Positions 1-12,900 of a stretch of 64,000 nt of DNA are shown here, in pieces. This stretch comes from Campylorhamphus procurvoides (taxonomy: Eukaryota; Chordata; Aves; Passeriformes; Dendrocolaptidae): NCBI GenBank assembly GCA_013396655.1, contig WBMV01006429.1:310001-374000 (forward strand). The letters are read 5' to 3'. Every line of letters begins with the position of its first letter. The first letter of the stretch is position 1. Below the pieces are notes generated by a model, which made no database searches, was not told the origin of the DNA, and was given only the letters and a program-made list of their open reading frames with translations. The translations under genes and the position numbers were made by a program.

Positions 1-2873
1 ATATGGGGTGTTTGCATATGGAAATGTTCCTTCTGTGGCACAGCCTTGGCATTTAAACCCCACCAGAGCCATTACTGCATTTAGTTAGCTGATGCCTCAC
101 CTGGAGTGTTTTGTTTCTTTGGCCTTTTTATCTTACTTACTTTTTTATTGATTATTTGAGCTAAAGCCTTTGAAATACTATTCTAACAGAAAACTGTTTC
201 CCTGTAAAATACGATTGCTTCAGCCAGATGGCAGGAAAATTAGTTTCTTAATATTCAGAAGGATCTTCTTAATCAGTGTAATTAACGAGGAATTGTCAGT
301 ACAAAAAAAAAGTTATGTTCATGCAATTTCAAATTTCAAATACTGTCTAAGACTGGCTGAAGGGCTGCAAAGTTGTCCTTTTCAACAGCAGCATGGCTGG
401 TTTGATTTGCCTTTTGCAGAGGTTTTCCTCAGCAGTACCTGGAGCTGGATTTCCCTTGAAGCTCCCAATGAAATCCAAATGCCTGTGTGCTCCCAGGGCC
501 AGGCCATTGCTCATAACCCAGTGCAGTTCATACGGACTCTTTCCAGTCATTCCTTATGCATCTAAGTAAGTATTTGAAAGACTTAGGACATAGGAACTAG
601 ATTAACTGTCTCTACAGATCTCAGAAAACTGTGTCATTAAATATCAAAGTTAGATAAATTGATTTTATACAACTGCTCTTTGTTCCCTTGTACATTTTGA
701 CCACTGGGATTTGTATATCTAAGTGGAACATCAATATGATTTTATTAATAACTTTTATTTTATAACTTTGATATTGGGAGAATTATCACTTTATCTCATA
801 ATGAAATTATTCCCATAATGGTGAATTAAAAGAAAAAACCCAACAAACAACACATGACTCAGAACAAACTTCTGAAGACTTCTGGTGAAACAAACCAAGA
901 AATAACTGTGTCTTTAATCATTATGCAAATTGTTTTTCCCTGCAAAACAGTTCTGCTAAGTGAAAGCAGTGGGAGCATTACATTTTCTTAATAGGGATGT
1001 TGTTCTGCAGATAGAACCCCAAATGCTCGGCTGCAAAGAGCCAGCCATGATGCCAAAAGCAGCTCCTGCAGATGCGCTGCCAAAGCAACAAGGGTGCTGT
1101 CACATTGCCCCTGGCTTTATAACCTTCCCGTTAATGTGCTTGCCTTTCAAGCTGCCTGAAAACAATTGCTTTCTGAGTGTGTCATTGGAGTTTTTGAATG
1201 AAAATTAAGATGTGGAAAGAGTTTAGTAGCTCTCCTTTCAAGCTTTGTTTTCAATATGACCCCTGTTGAGAATATGATTTATTAACCATCCTATTCTCTC
1301 TCTAAGGGACCTGCAGGGGGCCATTCCACACCGATATTTGCAATAATCAACCAAGATAAAGGCACGGCGCTTTTGATAAGTGGAAAACAAGCAGATTATC
1401 GTGTGAGAAAACAACCCTCGCCCAGGTTCTCACCTGAGAATCTTCATTTCACAGGGCAGGGTCTCATTTTGGGGCATTGGTGGGAACCTCATAAGGATCA
1501 CCAGAGGCAGGGAATTGGGAACCCAGGCATTGTGGCCGTTCAGGGGACAGAAATGATGCTGGTTAAGGAATTCCCCCTGGAAGAGGAAGAGCAAGTTTTG
1601 GTTGCCTCTGCTCTTCCCTCCTGTCCCATGAGGTGCTGCACTCTCTGGGAAAGTGGGAATTGAGATTCCCAGTCCGGTTTTCAGTCTGGGCTTGGAGCTG
1701 GAGCATCAGTGAGTGAGTCCATCCCTTGGGAGACTCCAGAGTGTCACCTTTCCGGGCTTGTGGGAGCTTTAGAGCACAGCCTGGTGTGAGTGGAGGGACT
1801 CAGCGAGGTGTGAAAAGCCTTATCAAAGGGAAGTTACAGGGAATTATTTAAATCCAACTGGGATAACAAGCTTTTCAGCCCATGCTAATGAGGGGAAGAG
1901 TTCTGGCAGGAGGGACTTGCAGTTCAAAAGTGAGTCTACCAAAAGGGAGAGCAAAGAACAACAAAACTAAAGCTTTTTACAGTTTTTCCCCGCAGTTTTA
2001 GGTATTTGAGCCCAAGCCACCCAAATAGATCAGGCACGTGTGCTGGCACAGGGAGCTGGAGCTGCTGCCTCACAGCTGGCCCTCCTTCATCCTGCCTGCA
2101 GCACAAGAGAGAAAATGAGCATCTGTTTGCCCTCCACATTGTAGACAAACCCTCTGGCTTCCTTCTCATGGATAAACAAAGAGTGGTTTGGGGTTTTTTA
2201 GAAATATTTTTAATTCTTACTGAATTTGTCTTCTTACAAAAAAAGAAAGCAAAAAAACTTCCACCAACCACAAACCAGATCAGCTGGAAGATTTCCATGT
2301 GAAAGTCCGTATGACTGAGTTGCTAAAAATGAGAATTCTTACTCTGGCTGATATGGGTTTAGCGGTAATATATATTTTTCTCTTTTTTCCTGATCTTTTT
2401 AATTTAATTTTTAAAATTTTTGCCATACCAATGAACCATTGGGATGTGAGTAAGGAGAGTCTGTGCTGAAAGTTTTGCCTCTCAGCATTGCTCATGGAAC
2501 CTTCTGGAACAGTCTTTCAGTAAAACAGGAGTGGCAAATCTTTCCTGAAACAGCACAAAAAAGCCCCAACCAACCAAAAAACCCTTTTAATTTCTGAAAA
2601 TAGGAAAAATTGTAACGTTCTGGGCCACATTAAGGAGAAGTTATTTTTGCACATTAGTGGTTGCTGAACCAAAGACCATGTGCTGAGAATTTGAGCCTTA
2701 TGGGACATCAGCAAAGCCCTCCATTCCTGGCCCTGCTATAACATTTCTCCCTGAACTCCCCAAAGCTTTCCCAGGCCAAATTTAAAAGTAAATCTGCACA
2801 GCATTAATTCACTAAGCAAAAGCATCCTGTTGGGATTCACTTTCTCTGCTTCCTGGGGGACAGAGGTGCTTGG

Positions 2874-2907
2874 AGCTGTCCTGACTAGAGCTGTCCTAAC
2901 TAACTAG
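2874..2907. repeat. Short imperfect tandem duplication
   Basis: The 15-base unit starting at 2874 (agctgtcctgactag) is followed directly by a second, slightly longer copy from 2889 that has an extra 'aact' before its final ctag. This looks like a local replication-slippage duplication. No function is suggested. Confidence 0.6.
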
Positions 2908-3009
2908 AGCTGGAGTCAGCTCTTGACACTCACACAGAGCCTGGGCACGCTGGGAAATGTTTATTCACTGAAGTACTCAGTGGGTAAAATGTTTTCTCTC
3001 CCTCTTAAG

Positions 3010-3028
3010 TAAATAAATAAATAAATAA
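3010..3028. repeat. (TAAA)n microsatellite
   Basis: Between four and five uninterrupted copies of a TAAA tetranucleotide are visible. The array is short and probably weakly polymorphic. Confidence 0.85.
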
Positions 3029-5732
3029 GTTGTGTGTCATTTGCTGACACAAACTATTTGCTTAAAGCAGGCACCGGGCCTTGGGGAGATATTTATGATA
3101 CAGGCTGGGCTGCCTTCAGCGAGCAGCAGCTGCTGCTTTAACACTGCTTGGTGTTGGAATGAGCTTCTCCCCTGCAAGGCAGAGAGGCACAAAACGCAGC
3201 TGCATCTCTGTGGAGCTCATTTTAAGAGAAGCAATGAGCTGCTAATTACCACTTTTTCCAGCTGGTCCTTATGAGGGTAAAAGGTTTATTCATAGATGGA
3301 GGGGGAAAGAGGAAAATACTGCAAAGCAGTCTTGATAAATATTCCTCCTGGAGATAGTTGGAAATGGAAGCCTTTGTTGGCTGGGAGATGCTGGGATAGA
3401 AGATGAACCCCTTGGGGCAGGAGGGTCTGTGGGGAGGGTTCTCTGATGGCTCCTCCAGCCCCGAGGGATCCTGAGCTCCTTCTGCCACCTACAAATGGAA
3501 GGGAATGTTTTCTGGGGAATGTTTTCACTCAGCACGTCATTCCTGCTTGATTCGTACAAATAAGTTATAAGCTCAATTAATGCAACAAGTATAAATATTT
3601 ATGAACCCACGGAGTTAATGTTTGGCTATATTTATAAACAAGAGCATCTTGCAAGAGCTTCTTTTTGACAAGTAAATAAAGGAAGTATAGAGTGTGTTTG
3701 TGTGTGAAATTAGCCACGCTCCACTAACTCTTCCAAAATATCAAGTCCAAGGTAATAACTAAATCAGAATAGGATTAGTGGGAATAACTTTGATACTTAG
3801 ATTTCAGGAGAACAAGAAGCTGTTGTTTACTTGCTTAATTGGTAGAGGGAAAGAGGATAAATGGTTGGTGTTACCATGAATTTCATTTTTTGTAACTGTA
3901 TCGTTACTGTGGTGACAGGAGGGAAGAGCAGCCTCAAATCAGTGTCCTGCTCTTAGGGGCAACTTCTAGTTGTTGACTTTTCTTAGATGATTATCAGGAA
4001 ACTGTCAGACCCAGCTCTACTTCAAGGTCTGATTTTTGAAATCAGATCCCAATCTATGAATTCTGATGTTTCTCAGGGTTCTGATCAATGAGGGTTTTGA
4101 TAGTTCTGACTGTTTCAAACTTTTGTGAGCTTTTAAACTAACTCTTTCTACGATGTCCTTTGCATACTTAAAGATATGATTATTCTCTTGATTGAATTTG
4201 TTGATGGCACATCAATCTAAGTTTGCTGGATTTGACACCTATGCATTGAATGATAAAACAATATTTTGTTCTTGTTAAGAAGCAACAATTTATTATGCAT
4301 GATGTGGCAAAATGGATTTATATAACTTCAAAATGCATTTCCTCTAATCTCCTGATTGCTTAGATCAAACTAATAAAAATGCAATAAAGAACTGAGGCCC
4401 AAGTCTAGCAATTTATATTTGCTTTTATATTTTCCTTAATTTGTTATGATCACAGCTGATCTCTCAGTTAATCTTCCTGAGGGTAGAATGTAGAAGGAGA
4501 GTTCCATGGTGCTAAGTGGTGAACAGGGGCAGAGCTGAAAATGCAGCTCCTGGCCCAAATATTGTGATTTATTTGGTGAGGGGCATGTCCCAGGTGAGCA
4601 GTTCCCTGTGGAGGGACCCTCTCAGCTTCTCCCTTCCCACCCCAGGTGGTCTCTGCAGTCAGATGGAATATTTAACTGTGCTGAGAGGCACAGAGGCCAA
4701 GCCAGCACATCACTGAGCTGAGGGAGTCCCATCCAGGCTTGGCTCACAGTATCTGTTCTTTTCTTTCCATGCATGATTTTAGGGGTTCAGAGTCCCTTCA
4801 GTTAATTAAAAGATTGACTTAGTCATAGGCAGTCACTGAACCACAGGCAAAACCTTCAAAGTGTGAAGCCCATGCAAGGAGAAGGATATTTTGAAATATT
4901 TGTTCATCAAAAATATTTCTCACTTGCTGTCACCTGTTGTATTGAAGGGCATCTCTGCCTGCTTTTGCCTTCCCTTCAAAGTCCAGCCAATAAACAGTCT
5001 TTAAAGGCAGCCAGGAAAAAAATTAAATTACATCTCTCTTATATCAGGTGTGCCCAGAGGAGTGTGTGGAAAAACACTTTGTGGTGGTTTTGTCAGCCAA
5101 GAGGGAATGAAAGTGGCTTTTTTTGGTGCTCTAAGAGAAGAAAGGTGCAAATAGAATGGCATTTGGGTGAGAGTGCAGCAGATAAAAACTGGGTCGTGGC
5201 AGCAGGGGTGGAAAGGGCACAAAAGAAAGAGAAAATTATTTCATTTGTGGGTGAAGGTCATCTGCAATAAGTGATTTCGTATTTAAAAGGCCACCAAGGA
5301 GAAAATTGATGACTGTTAACATATTTTTATATTGCTTTATTTCATTCTTTTTTTCTTTTCTCATTTGTAATGCTTCCGTGTTCAGGAAGTTGAGGTAGGT
5401 TTTTCATTTCTTAACTTGTAAATATCCCTAGAGCGAATAAAATTAACACCATATCATAATTCATATTATAATTGAAACTCTTATGATCAACTGTTAATAC
5501 TGTTATAAATGAAACTTATTGATTCACGTTAATTTTTAATGTGTTAACATTGATTAATGAACACGTTAATACGAAAGTGAAGCGAGTTCCATTTTTTACA
5601 GAAGGTATAAGGGATTTTGAGGACATTGGAATCTGTCCTAGTGGGAGGCTCTGAAATGCATGAGTTTCTTTCTGTCAGGAAGGTGTTTAATTGAGTGGGA
5701 GTGTTAAATCTCTTTAATCAAGCTGATTTTAT

Positions 5733-5757
5733 TATATATATATATATATGTATATAT
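5733..5757. repeat. (TA)n microsatellite with one G interruption
   Basis: A run of alternating T and A about 16 bases long is interrupted once by a G at 5750 and then continues as tatatat. It is a simple dinucleotide repeat inside the intron. Confidence 0.85.
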
Positions 5758-8230
5758 TTTGACTTCTGTCCCCCTGGAGCCAGTGTCATGTGTGTATTGC
5801 TGCATCACACGCTGCTCTGGTGATGGGAGAGGCTCCAGTGAACTCAGAGATGCTCAGAGTTCCTCCTCCTAACTAAAGTCACTTCAGGATAACCCTGGAA
5901 ATGTGAGCCCTGTGCAGGTCCTGGCACAAAGCCCTGCCTGTTTCTCACTGTGTTTAGGGGTGCCAAGGGGGTTCTGCCCAGCCATACCCACAGGGGGAAC
6001 TGCACCTTTATGGTGCCAGGGCTGCTCAGCTTCACCTCTGCCTGGTGGTGCTGCCAAGGTGAAACTCCAGGGCTGCATTTTGGGTTCTTGGGGTTTAATC
6101 CCAGCCCAAAGTACCCCACACTGCTCATCACACCCTGCTCACCTGGGGGGGGACAGGGAGGACAGCTGGGGGGACAAAAGGTAGAACCCATGAGCTAAGC
6201 ACTGCTTAATAATGGAAATACAATATAATAATGATGGTAATTAAAAGGAATATGACAAAAAGAGAGGACTAAACCCCAAGAAAGGCTATACAATTCTCAG
6301 CTCCCAGCTCTGATCAGACCCCTTGCCCCAGGTTCTATCCTGGGATGGTGCTCAAAGGTGTGGAATATCCCCTTGGCTGGTTCCTGACCCTTCTCCTCCC
6401 CAGCTGCCTGTGCAGCTCCTTGTTGAGAAAAGAGGGCAAAATGAGAAGCCCTTGGCTTGGAGCAAGCCCTGCCCAGCCCCAGCTAAAACATCAGGCTGTT
6501 ATCTCCAGGATTCTCATCCTGAATCTCAGCCAAGAGGAAAATGATTTCCCTCCCAGCTGAAACCAGCCCAGTTGTCCAACTGGCACGAGTTATTTGGAGC
6601 TGCTATTGACTGTATTGCTCCAATGTATGTATAGTCATTATTTGCTCCTATAAATAATAATGGCTTTTATGTATTGAAAATCTCAAAGGTTTTCTCTGTT
6701 TGACTTTTCCCCCTATTTTTTCTTGTGTATTTTCCACGTTATCATTCCGTGGTTTCAGGCACATTGTAAAATAAACATAGTTTCAATCTTCAAAAAGGAA
6801 TATTAAACAGGTCTGCATGAAGGAGAGGAGGAGGAATAATAGGTTTACAGAAGAGATGGCTGTTTTGTAGGTATTTTCAGGAGGAAGGTGCATTTTTTTG
6901 TCAAATATTCCTTTGACACTCAAATTGAGATAAACCCCCCTTCCAATCCTTATTTCAAAACTGGTTCCATATGCCACCAGCATAAGAAATCCTCCTTGGG
7001 AGTTGAATTATTTAACAGTTTCTGATGCTGAAAACCCAGCAGCAAAGCAACACCTTGGAAAAAAAATGTAAGCAGGCAAAAAAGGAATATTTTGTTGATG
7101 ACAAAAAGAAATTATTCTGCGGAAAAAGCTGAAAACTCAACACTTTGTGAAAAGTGATTAATGCTCAGTGAATTTAGCAGTACATCATCATCAATTACAG
7201 AGCATTGTATAACCATGAGGGGTTTTTTGTATTAACAAAACTGCAGAATTCAAAATCAAGTCTGTGATTCTATTCCTGGTGCCAAACCTTGTACTTCTAA
7301 AGAAAAAAAATATAGATCCTTTTGATGTATCTGCAATAAATTATGAATAATAGTCTTTGGTGTTATGGTAGAACATTATCACTGTGCATGAAGTCAGTAC
7401 AGGCACTGAGCATGAAGATATTGGTGAAAAAACTACATTTCCACCTGCTAGTTGGGAGAATAATTTACCCCAGCCCAGCAGGCAAAGAGCAGGAGAACAG
7501 TCCATGGTTCTCCATGAGGTCCAGAAGGCAGTGCTTGTCCAAGGGATGCATCTCCTGGTGTTCACTCAGGGCATGGAGAGTCCCCACTGCTCTGAACACA
7601 AAGTCATGCTGACTTCCAAATCTCCCAAATATCCCAGATGAAGGGGATTGGATGGCAGGAGAGCTCGTGGAATTCGGTGTGCTGGAGATAAATGGTAAAC
7701 AAAGCCCAATGGAAGAAATAATTTCCATGTCTTGTTTGTACTGATGGGTTTTTAGTGACCCTCCTGGCAGGAAAAAGAAATCTCAGTGTCGTTCTGGACA
7801 GCTTGATGAATACCTCTCTTTAGTGGCATCCCTCAGGAAATGAATATAGAACACTGGATATATTAAAGAGGAAACAAAGATTAATATGCAGGAAAATATC
7901 ACAGGGTTATGGCAATTTTCTGGGCTTCCTCACCTCAAATGCATTATTCTGGTGTTACCACACCCTCTCAAAGAGGACACAAGTGAGACACACAGACTAT
8001 GCTGAGACTGAGAACAGCTGGGTTTGGAGCCCAGTTCTTCAGGATTAGGGTTGATGGCCCCCTGAAGGGGGAGAAACTTGGCCTTTAGAGAAATATTTGC
8101 TAAAACACAGCACAGCCTGGTGATGGCCTTCTCTGATTTGAGCTGGATGTGTTGGGATCAAAAGATGAGTTGATCCATTTGTAGTTTAGTTGTGTAGAAT
8201 TGACTTCAAAAATTATTATATTTGTCTGAG

Positions 8231-8257
8231 TTCTCTTCTTTCTTTGTCTCTGTTTAG
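8231..8257 (+). other. SPOCK1: 3' splice site and polypyrimidine tract of the SPOCK1 exon
   Basis: The 25 bases before the exon are almost all pyrimidine (ttctcttctttctttgtctc, then tgttt) and end in the acceptor AG at 8256-8257. No other AG occurs in the tract, which fixes the exon start at 8258. Possible branch points just upstream are ctgag at 8226-8230 and ttgac near 8200. The choice between them is inference. Confidence 0.9.
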
Positions 8258-8303
8258 GATGATTATTTCAGAAACTGGAATCCAAACAAGCCATTTGATC
8301 AAG
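8258..8303 (+). CDS. SPOCK1: Internal coding exon of testican-1 (SPOCK1), 46 nt
   Basis: The exon reads in phase 0 from its first base as DDYFRNWNPNKPFDQ and leaves one base (G) for the next codon, expected to be alanine. From my memory of the family, this is the segment of testican-1 after the signal peptide and the ...YWNRFRD stretch, around residues 62-76 of the human protein. It lies before the cysteine-rich follistatin-like, SPARC extracellular calcium-binding, and thyroglobulin type-1 domains. The paralogues SPOCK2 and SPOCK3 have TWSPGKPFDQ here, so NWNPNKPFDQ points to SPOCK1. Testicans are secreted proteoglycans of the extracellular matrix, prominent in brain, with reported effects on proteases and neurite growth. 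The exon itself has no cysteine or glycan attachment serine. It is bounded by a strong polypyrimidine tract plus AG and by CAAG|GTAAAG. No other exon of the gene is visible in the window. Confidence 0.93.
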
Positions 8304-8311
8304 GTAAAGTT
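8304..8311 (+). other. SPOCK1: 5' splice site of the SPOCK1 exon
   Basis: The exon ends ...ATCAAG and the intron opens with gtaaagtt, a good match to the vertebrate donor consensus. The donor falls after the first base of a codon, so the downstream intron is phase 1. Confidence 0.9.
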
Positions 8312-8644
8312 AGTACTCATTTTGTGCTTGTCTCCTGCTGGTTTGTCACATGCCCATGTCCTCTGTGCCTCTCTCCCTCTGTCTGTCCCTTGCTTTAGTG
8401 AAGAGCTGTGTTCATACATCTCAGTCCCAATTTGAGGTGCTCTGTGGCTAAAGGTTTGACTCATCTCTGGATTTTCCCACCGTGGTTTTTAACCCCCATC
8501 CATTCCAGTTTCTTTTCAGAGATGATATGTATGCTCAGAAATGCCCTCTGTATCCACAGAGTTTAAGGGGCAATTTAAAACAGGTTATCTTTCCTGTCAT
8601 GGTAAAGACTTTGCTCAATTAATGTCAGAAATGTAACTACTGCG

Positions 8645-8675
8645 TTTCCTAAAACTGAGATTTCCTAAAACTGAG
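8645..8675. repeat. Tandem duplication, 16-bp period
   Basis: The unit tttcctaaaactgag occurs twice, at 8645-8659 and 8661-8675, identical and separated by a single base. The perfect identity suggests a fairly recent local duplication. Confidence 0.85.
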
Positions 8676-9963
8676 CCAATTCTTCAAAGTCAGTTGTAAT
8701 GTCTGACTTTCCAGGCTGTTTTCTCAAAGGAAATGGTGTTATGTGTGTGCTGCTGTTTCAGATGCAGGTTGTGTAAATGACATTTTGCACTTTGTCTTGG
8801 GGAGTTTTTAAGTTATGGCAGTACTTGAACAATTTCCAGTACAGCCACCAGGAAAAAGGCAATAAGAAAATACTCTAATTGTTGTGTCCAGGGAAGCAGT
8901 GGAAACAACAGCCATTCCAGGTAAAAGAAATTCAGAATTACTGAAGTGTTAAGGAAGAAAATACTCACTGCAAGTCTCTAAAGTTGCTTCTGAAAAATAC
9001 ACTTTATTTCTATATTTCATTGCCAAACATGGTCCTTGTATTGTCTGTAGCTCACAGGAATATTGTTGGGGGCTTACACATGTCAGAGCTGGAGAGTGTG
9101 GATTCCCTGTCTTTATGGAAATGGCACTTCAGTGTCAAAGGCAAGGGAAAGTTGATGTTTTTGTCAAGACATGTATCCACCGAGATTTTCAAAGGCATTT
9201 GAAGGATTTAGGATTACAAATCCTATTGACTTCAAATGAAACTTAGGCTGCTGCCTCTTTCAGAGGCCTCGTGACCCTCTGTCTTCCCAAGAGGAAAAAC
9301 AAAAAGGTAAATCCTGGCAAAGCATTGCAGGAAGATTTTGAACTGACATGCTCTCAAACTGTCTTGTTCATTGTGTACCTGAGATGTCTGACTCTGGGCA
9401 AAACCACAAATCTTTGTAGAGAATCTGAAGTCACTCGTGGATACCTTGAAGGGATACAAAGAGTCGTGTGTCTGTTGGGGATTCCTGTCACTGGGTAAAG
9501 GAAACCAGGATCATTTCTCTCTTAGTGCAGAATTGCTCTGGCACTGTGGACACTCTGGGTAGGAAGCAGAAGGATCTGGGTGCTGCTTTTGCCTCCATTA
9601 AATCCTCAAAATGCATTTTATGTGGCCAGTAGATGATTCCTTCTGCCAAAGAGGTCACTGCTCTGGGCTGGGGTAAGATTCACCCTGAGTAAAGCATTAG
9701 ATCTGTCACTCAAACCCTTCTGACAAAGATTTACTACACAAAAAAACCCCAATTGTTGGAAAACTGCTGATTACTTTAGTTAACAAACATGGAGCATGTG
9801 GGTCTTTAGCCACTGATCCCCATGTTTTCACCCAAAAACAAATAGAAATCATATGTTGCTGCTTCTGGCCTTATGAATCATATGCTGGCAATACTAATTC
9901 TCACTTAATACAAACATATGGGGATGTATATGTGAGTAAATGTATACATACTATATATGAGTG

Positions 9964-9979
9964 TATATATATATATATA
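9964..9979. repeat. (TA)8 microsatellite
   Basis: Eight uninterrupted TA units sit at the end of a longer stretch rich in tatata and tgtata between 9925 and 9980. Confidence 0.85.
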
Positions 9980-12900
9980 GGGTAGGATTTTAATAGAGTG
10001 CTAAGGTGAAGGAAGGGATCCTTCCTCTTTTCCAGATGTTTGCCAGCAGAGGTTTCATTTCTGTCATTTTCCACAAGAAACAAAAGATTAGTCAGAAGAA
10101 TCTGTCCCAGGTGTGGCACAAACTGCAAGACAATTGTTTCATCTGGTTTTACTTTTCTATTTTCCATGCCCTGATATTTTTTCCCATCTTAGCCCTTTTG
10201 GCTGTGGGATGTTTAAATGCCCCTTATGCCCTTTTATGTTTGAAGGTAGAAAAGCTTTTATTTTGTATTCTCTGGGTTCCTTAGATGCAGAGAGCCCGTG
10301 CACATCCCGTGGTGAGGAGCCCCAGTTTGCTCCTGTGAACTCAGTAGCAGCTCTGTGTTCTCAGCACACAAGGGTTATTTTGAGACACATCCCAAAGGCA
10401 AATTTGAACCTCACAACACCAAGGTTCTTCTTAGGGGAGAAACTTCTCCTTGGCTGAATGAAAGCAGATTTGGGGTTTTACAGGAAATCTGATTCTGGTC
10501 TCACCAAAGTAAAGATAACTCATGTGAACACCCACACTTTGAGCCAGATTCACAAGGTTTAAATGTTTGAAATCTAAAATCCTGACTGAATATTCTAACT
10601 GTGGATCCAGAGTGTAGCAGGATCCGGAGAGACAGGGGTGGGGAGCAGCAGGAGGGGGCTGGTCCCTGCCAGAAGGGATGCTGCCAAGGCAGCTGGAGGA
10701 TTCACCATTTAACAGCTTTAAAACCCAAGCAGTCCGAGGTTTTGCAGATCAGCAGAGTTCTGCTTCTAGCCTTGCACTCCATTTGCATCTTTCAGAGGAG
10801 TCTGCTGGGTCCAACCAGCTCTGTTCTTTGCTAACACAAAGCTAGCTTTATTTAGCAGGTTAAGTTATTTAATTACACATTGAGAAACAATCATGTAATG
10901 AAGCTGTCTGCTTTGTGCTTGCAGTGTGGAGGGAAACACTGAGTGTGTCTCAAGGAAAGAAAGACCTTGTTGTGTAAAAAAGCATTCATGGCTTTCACTG
11001 AAACCACCCCTGGGGACTCAACCTGAGGTATCTTTGCATAACAGGCCTTTTCAAAGAAAGTCAACCTGAATAGTTCAGCTGCCTCTGGGAGTGATCAGAA
11101 TTTAGTTCTGGCTTAGCTACCAGCCCAACTTTTTATTCCTCTTTAACCCAGGAAAAAACAAAGCCGAGGTGAGCGTGTGACCCCCAGAGCCCAGCTAATG
11201 AGGCATTGGGGCTGCAAAGGCTCAGCCTGCAAAGCATTGCAGGCCATTAATATGGAGCTCCATCCTGCCAGAGCTGCAGAAACAAGGAAGCAGAAGAGGG
11301 GAAGGGGCAGGTTATTCAGGATTTTAAAATATGAATCAAAAGGTTGGGTTTTTTTTCCCCTCACAAGGTCATTTGGGAGTTCTTGGCATAGTTTGCTAGT
11401 CTTCTTCATCCACGCTGAAGAAAAGAAAGAGGGAATCAGGGAGAAAGTTTAGCATAGCCTTTTCAAGTCAGAGATTTTGGTGTGTGGCAGGTACTCTGCA
11501 CCTACTCCAACTTGCCAGAAAACTAACTCATTAAGACTTCGTGGATTATTTGAAGTTAAAACTTTTAAATAAAAAAAATAAGTTTAAGTAATTGAAATTT
11601 CCTGCTAAAAGCCTCAATAGCTGTAGTAAATTCCTTCTTCTACAGCCAAGTATATGTTATTCATTTTTCTCATAAGATGCACAAATAAGAACACACTTTC
11701 TTAGGTTTAAAGCTGCTGGGAGCAGTTTGGAATTGTGTCCCATATGTTTGCCATGGGGCTTTTTCTAAGGCCCCCTTACCCAGATCACAGGAACTCTGGG
11801 AGTCACAGGATGCCTTTTGTGTTGCATAAGCTCTGAATCCACAAGTGTTTCAACCTTTGAGCTGCCACTCTTATTAACACCGTGGCTGTAGAATGATGCA
11901 GGAAGGGGGGGAAACTCAATTGTGCTTTAGTGCTGAGCTTTGCCCCAAATCTGTGCCTAAACCCATCCTCAAACTGTGGGATTGTCTCTTCCAGGAGGTG
12001 CAAGGTTCCCCCTTTGGATCTGGATTGTGGCACTGTCAGGTGATTGCAGGGGGTGGAACTGGCTTGGGTCCTCTGTCTGGACTGGTTAGAAAGACTGTCA
12101 CAGTGTCACCCAACAATCCAAAATGTTCCAAGCTTCTCAGGAGACGTTCTTGATGAAAAATAGTCTGAACTTTCCTCCTGCTCTTCTAGCCTTTGTCTTT
12201 CTTTTCACTGTTTATTCCAAATCCTCCTCCCTGCTGACTGAGAAATCTGGACAGGGATATTCCTTCTCAGGGCTTTCATTTATCTGCTCTGGATGAGGAG
12301 GGAGTGCAAAAAGTTCCAAATATCCCAAATCCTTATTGTGCTCTTCTGTGTGAAAGTCTTTACCTGCCTGAGCTGGGCCTGTCAAGGACTGGCTCTAATG
12401 TCAGACACGCTCCTGTGGCTCCACTGCCTTTATTTATTATGGACACAAACTCTGATTTCAAACAATTCCCCTGGAGCACTGAAAGTCTGAAATGGCAGAA
12501 GAGCCTCACTTTTGGAGAGGAAACACTGCTTTTGAGTGGATTGCAGCCTCCAGCATAGCACAGCCTATGACTTTCACAGCCAGCAGCCCTGTGGAAGTGA
12601 ATTTATCAAATTTAGAGCATCCTATCTGGAGATGGATGTGTTGGTATCCATGATTCCTCTTGTACCTGTGTCTTTGCAGTGGTTAAATCCACACTCCAGC
12701 AATATCCTTTTGCAGCTTTGAAGGAAAAAAGTTCACCTCAAATTCATGAGCCTTCCAAGCCAAAAGGAATGATAATGGGAAGCTTGTGATGCAGGGTGAA
12801 AATCACAGAACCTGCAATTATTTTTGAACATGTAATTTTCTGTTAGCCCAGTTAAGATGTTCTTTCAGAAAAGCCTGAATAAATTCCTTGCAGAGAGATG

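Larger units (their letters stand above)
1..8257 (+). other. SPOCK1: SPOCK1 intron upstream of the coding exon (5' end outside window)
   Basis: This stretch lies before the SPOCK1 exon and ends in its 3' splice site, so it is the 3' part of an intron of at least 8.2 kb. All reading frames in it are short, overlap on both strands and lack flanking splice signals that fit testican sequence. The preceding exon should end in sequence encoding about YWNRFRD, and I did not find that here. The contents are plain unique sequence with a TAAA-type microsatellite near 3.0 kb, a short direct repeat near 2.9 kb, a TA microsatellite near 5.7 kb, an AT-rich patch with many TTAAT motifs at about 5.43-5.58 kb, and a moderately GC-rich but CpG-poor patch at about 5.8-6.2 kb. 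I recognise no transposon in it. Intron identity is inferred from the exon. Confidence 0.85.
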
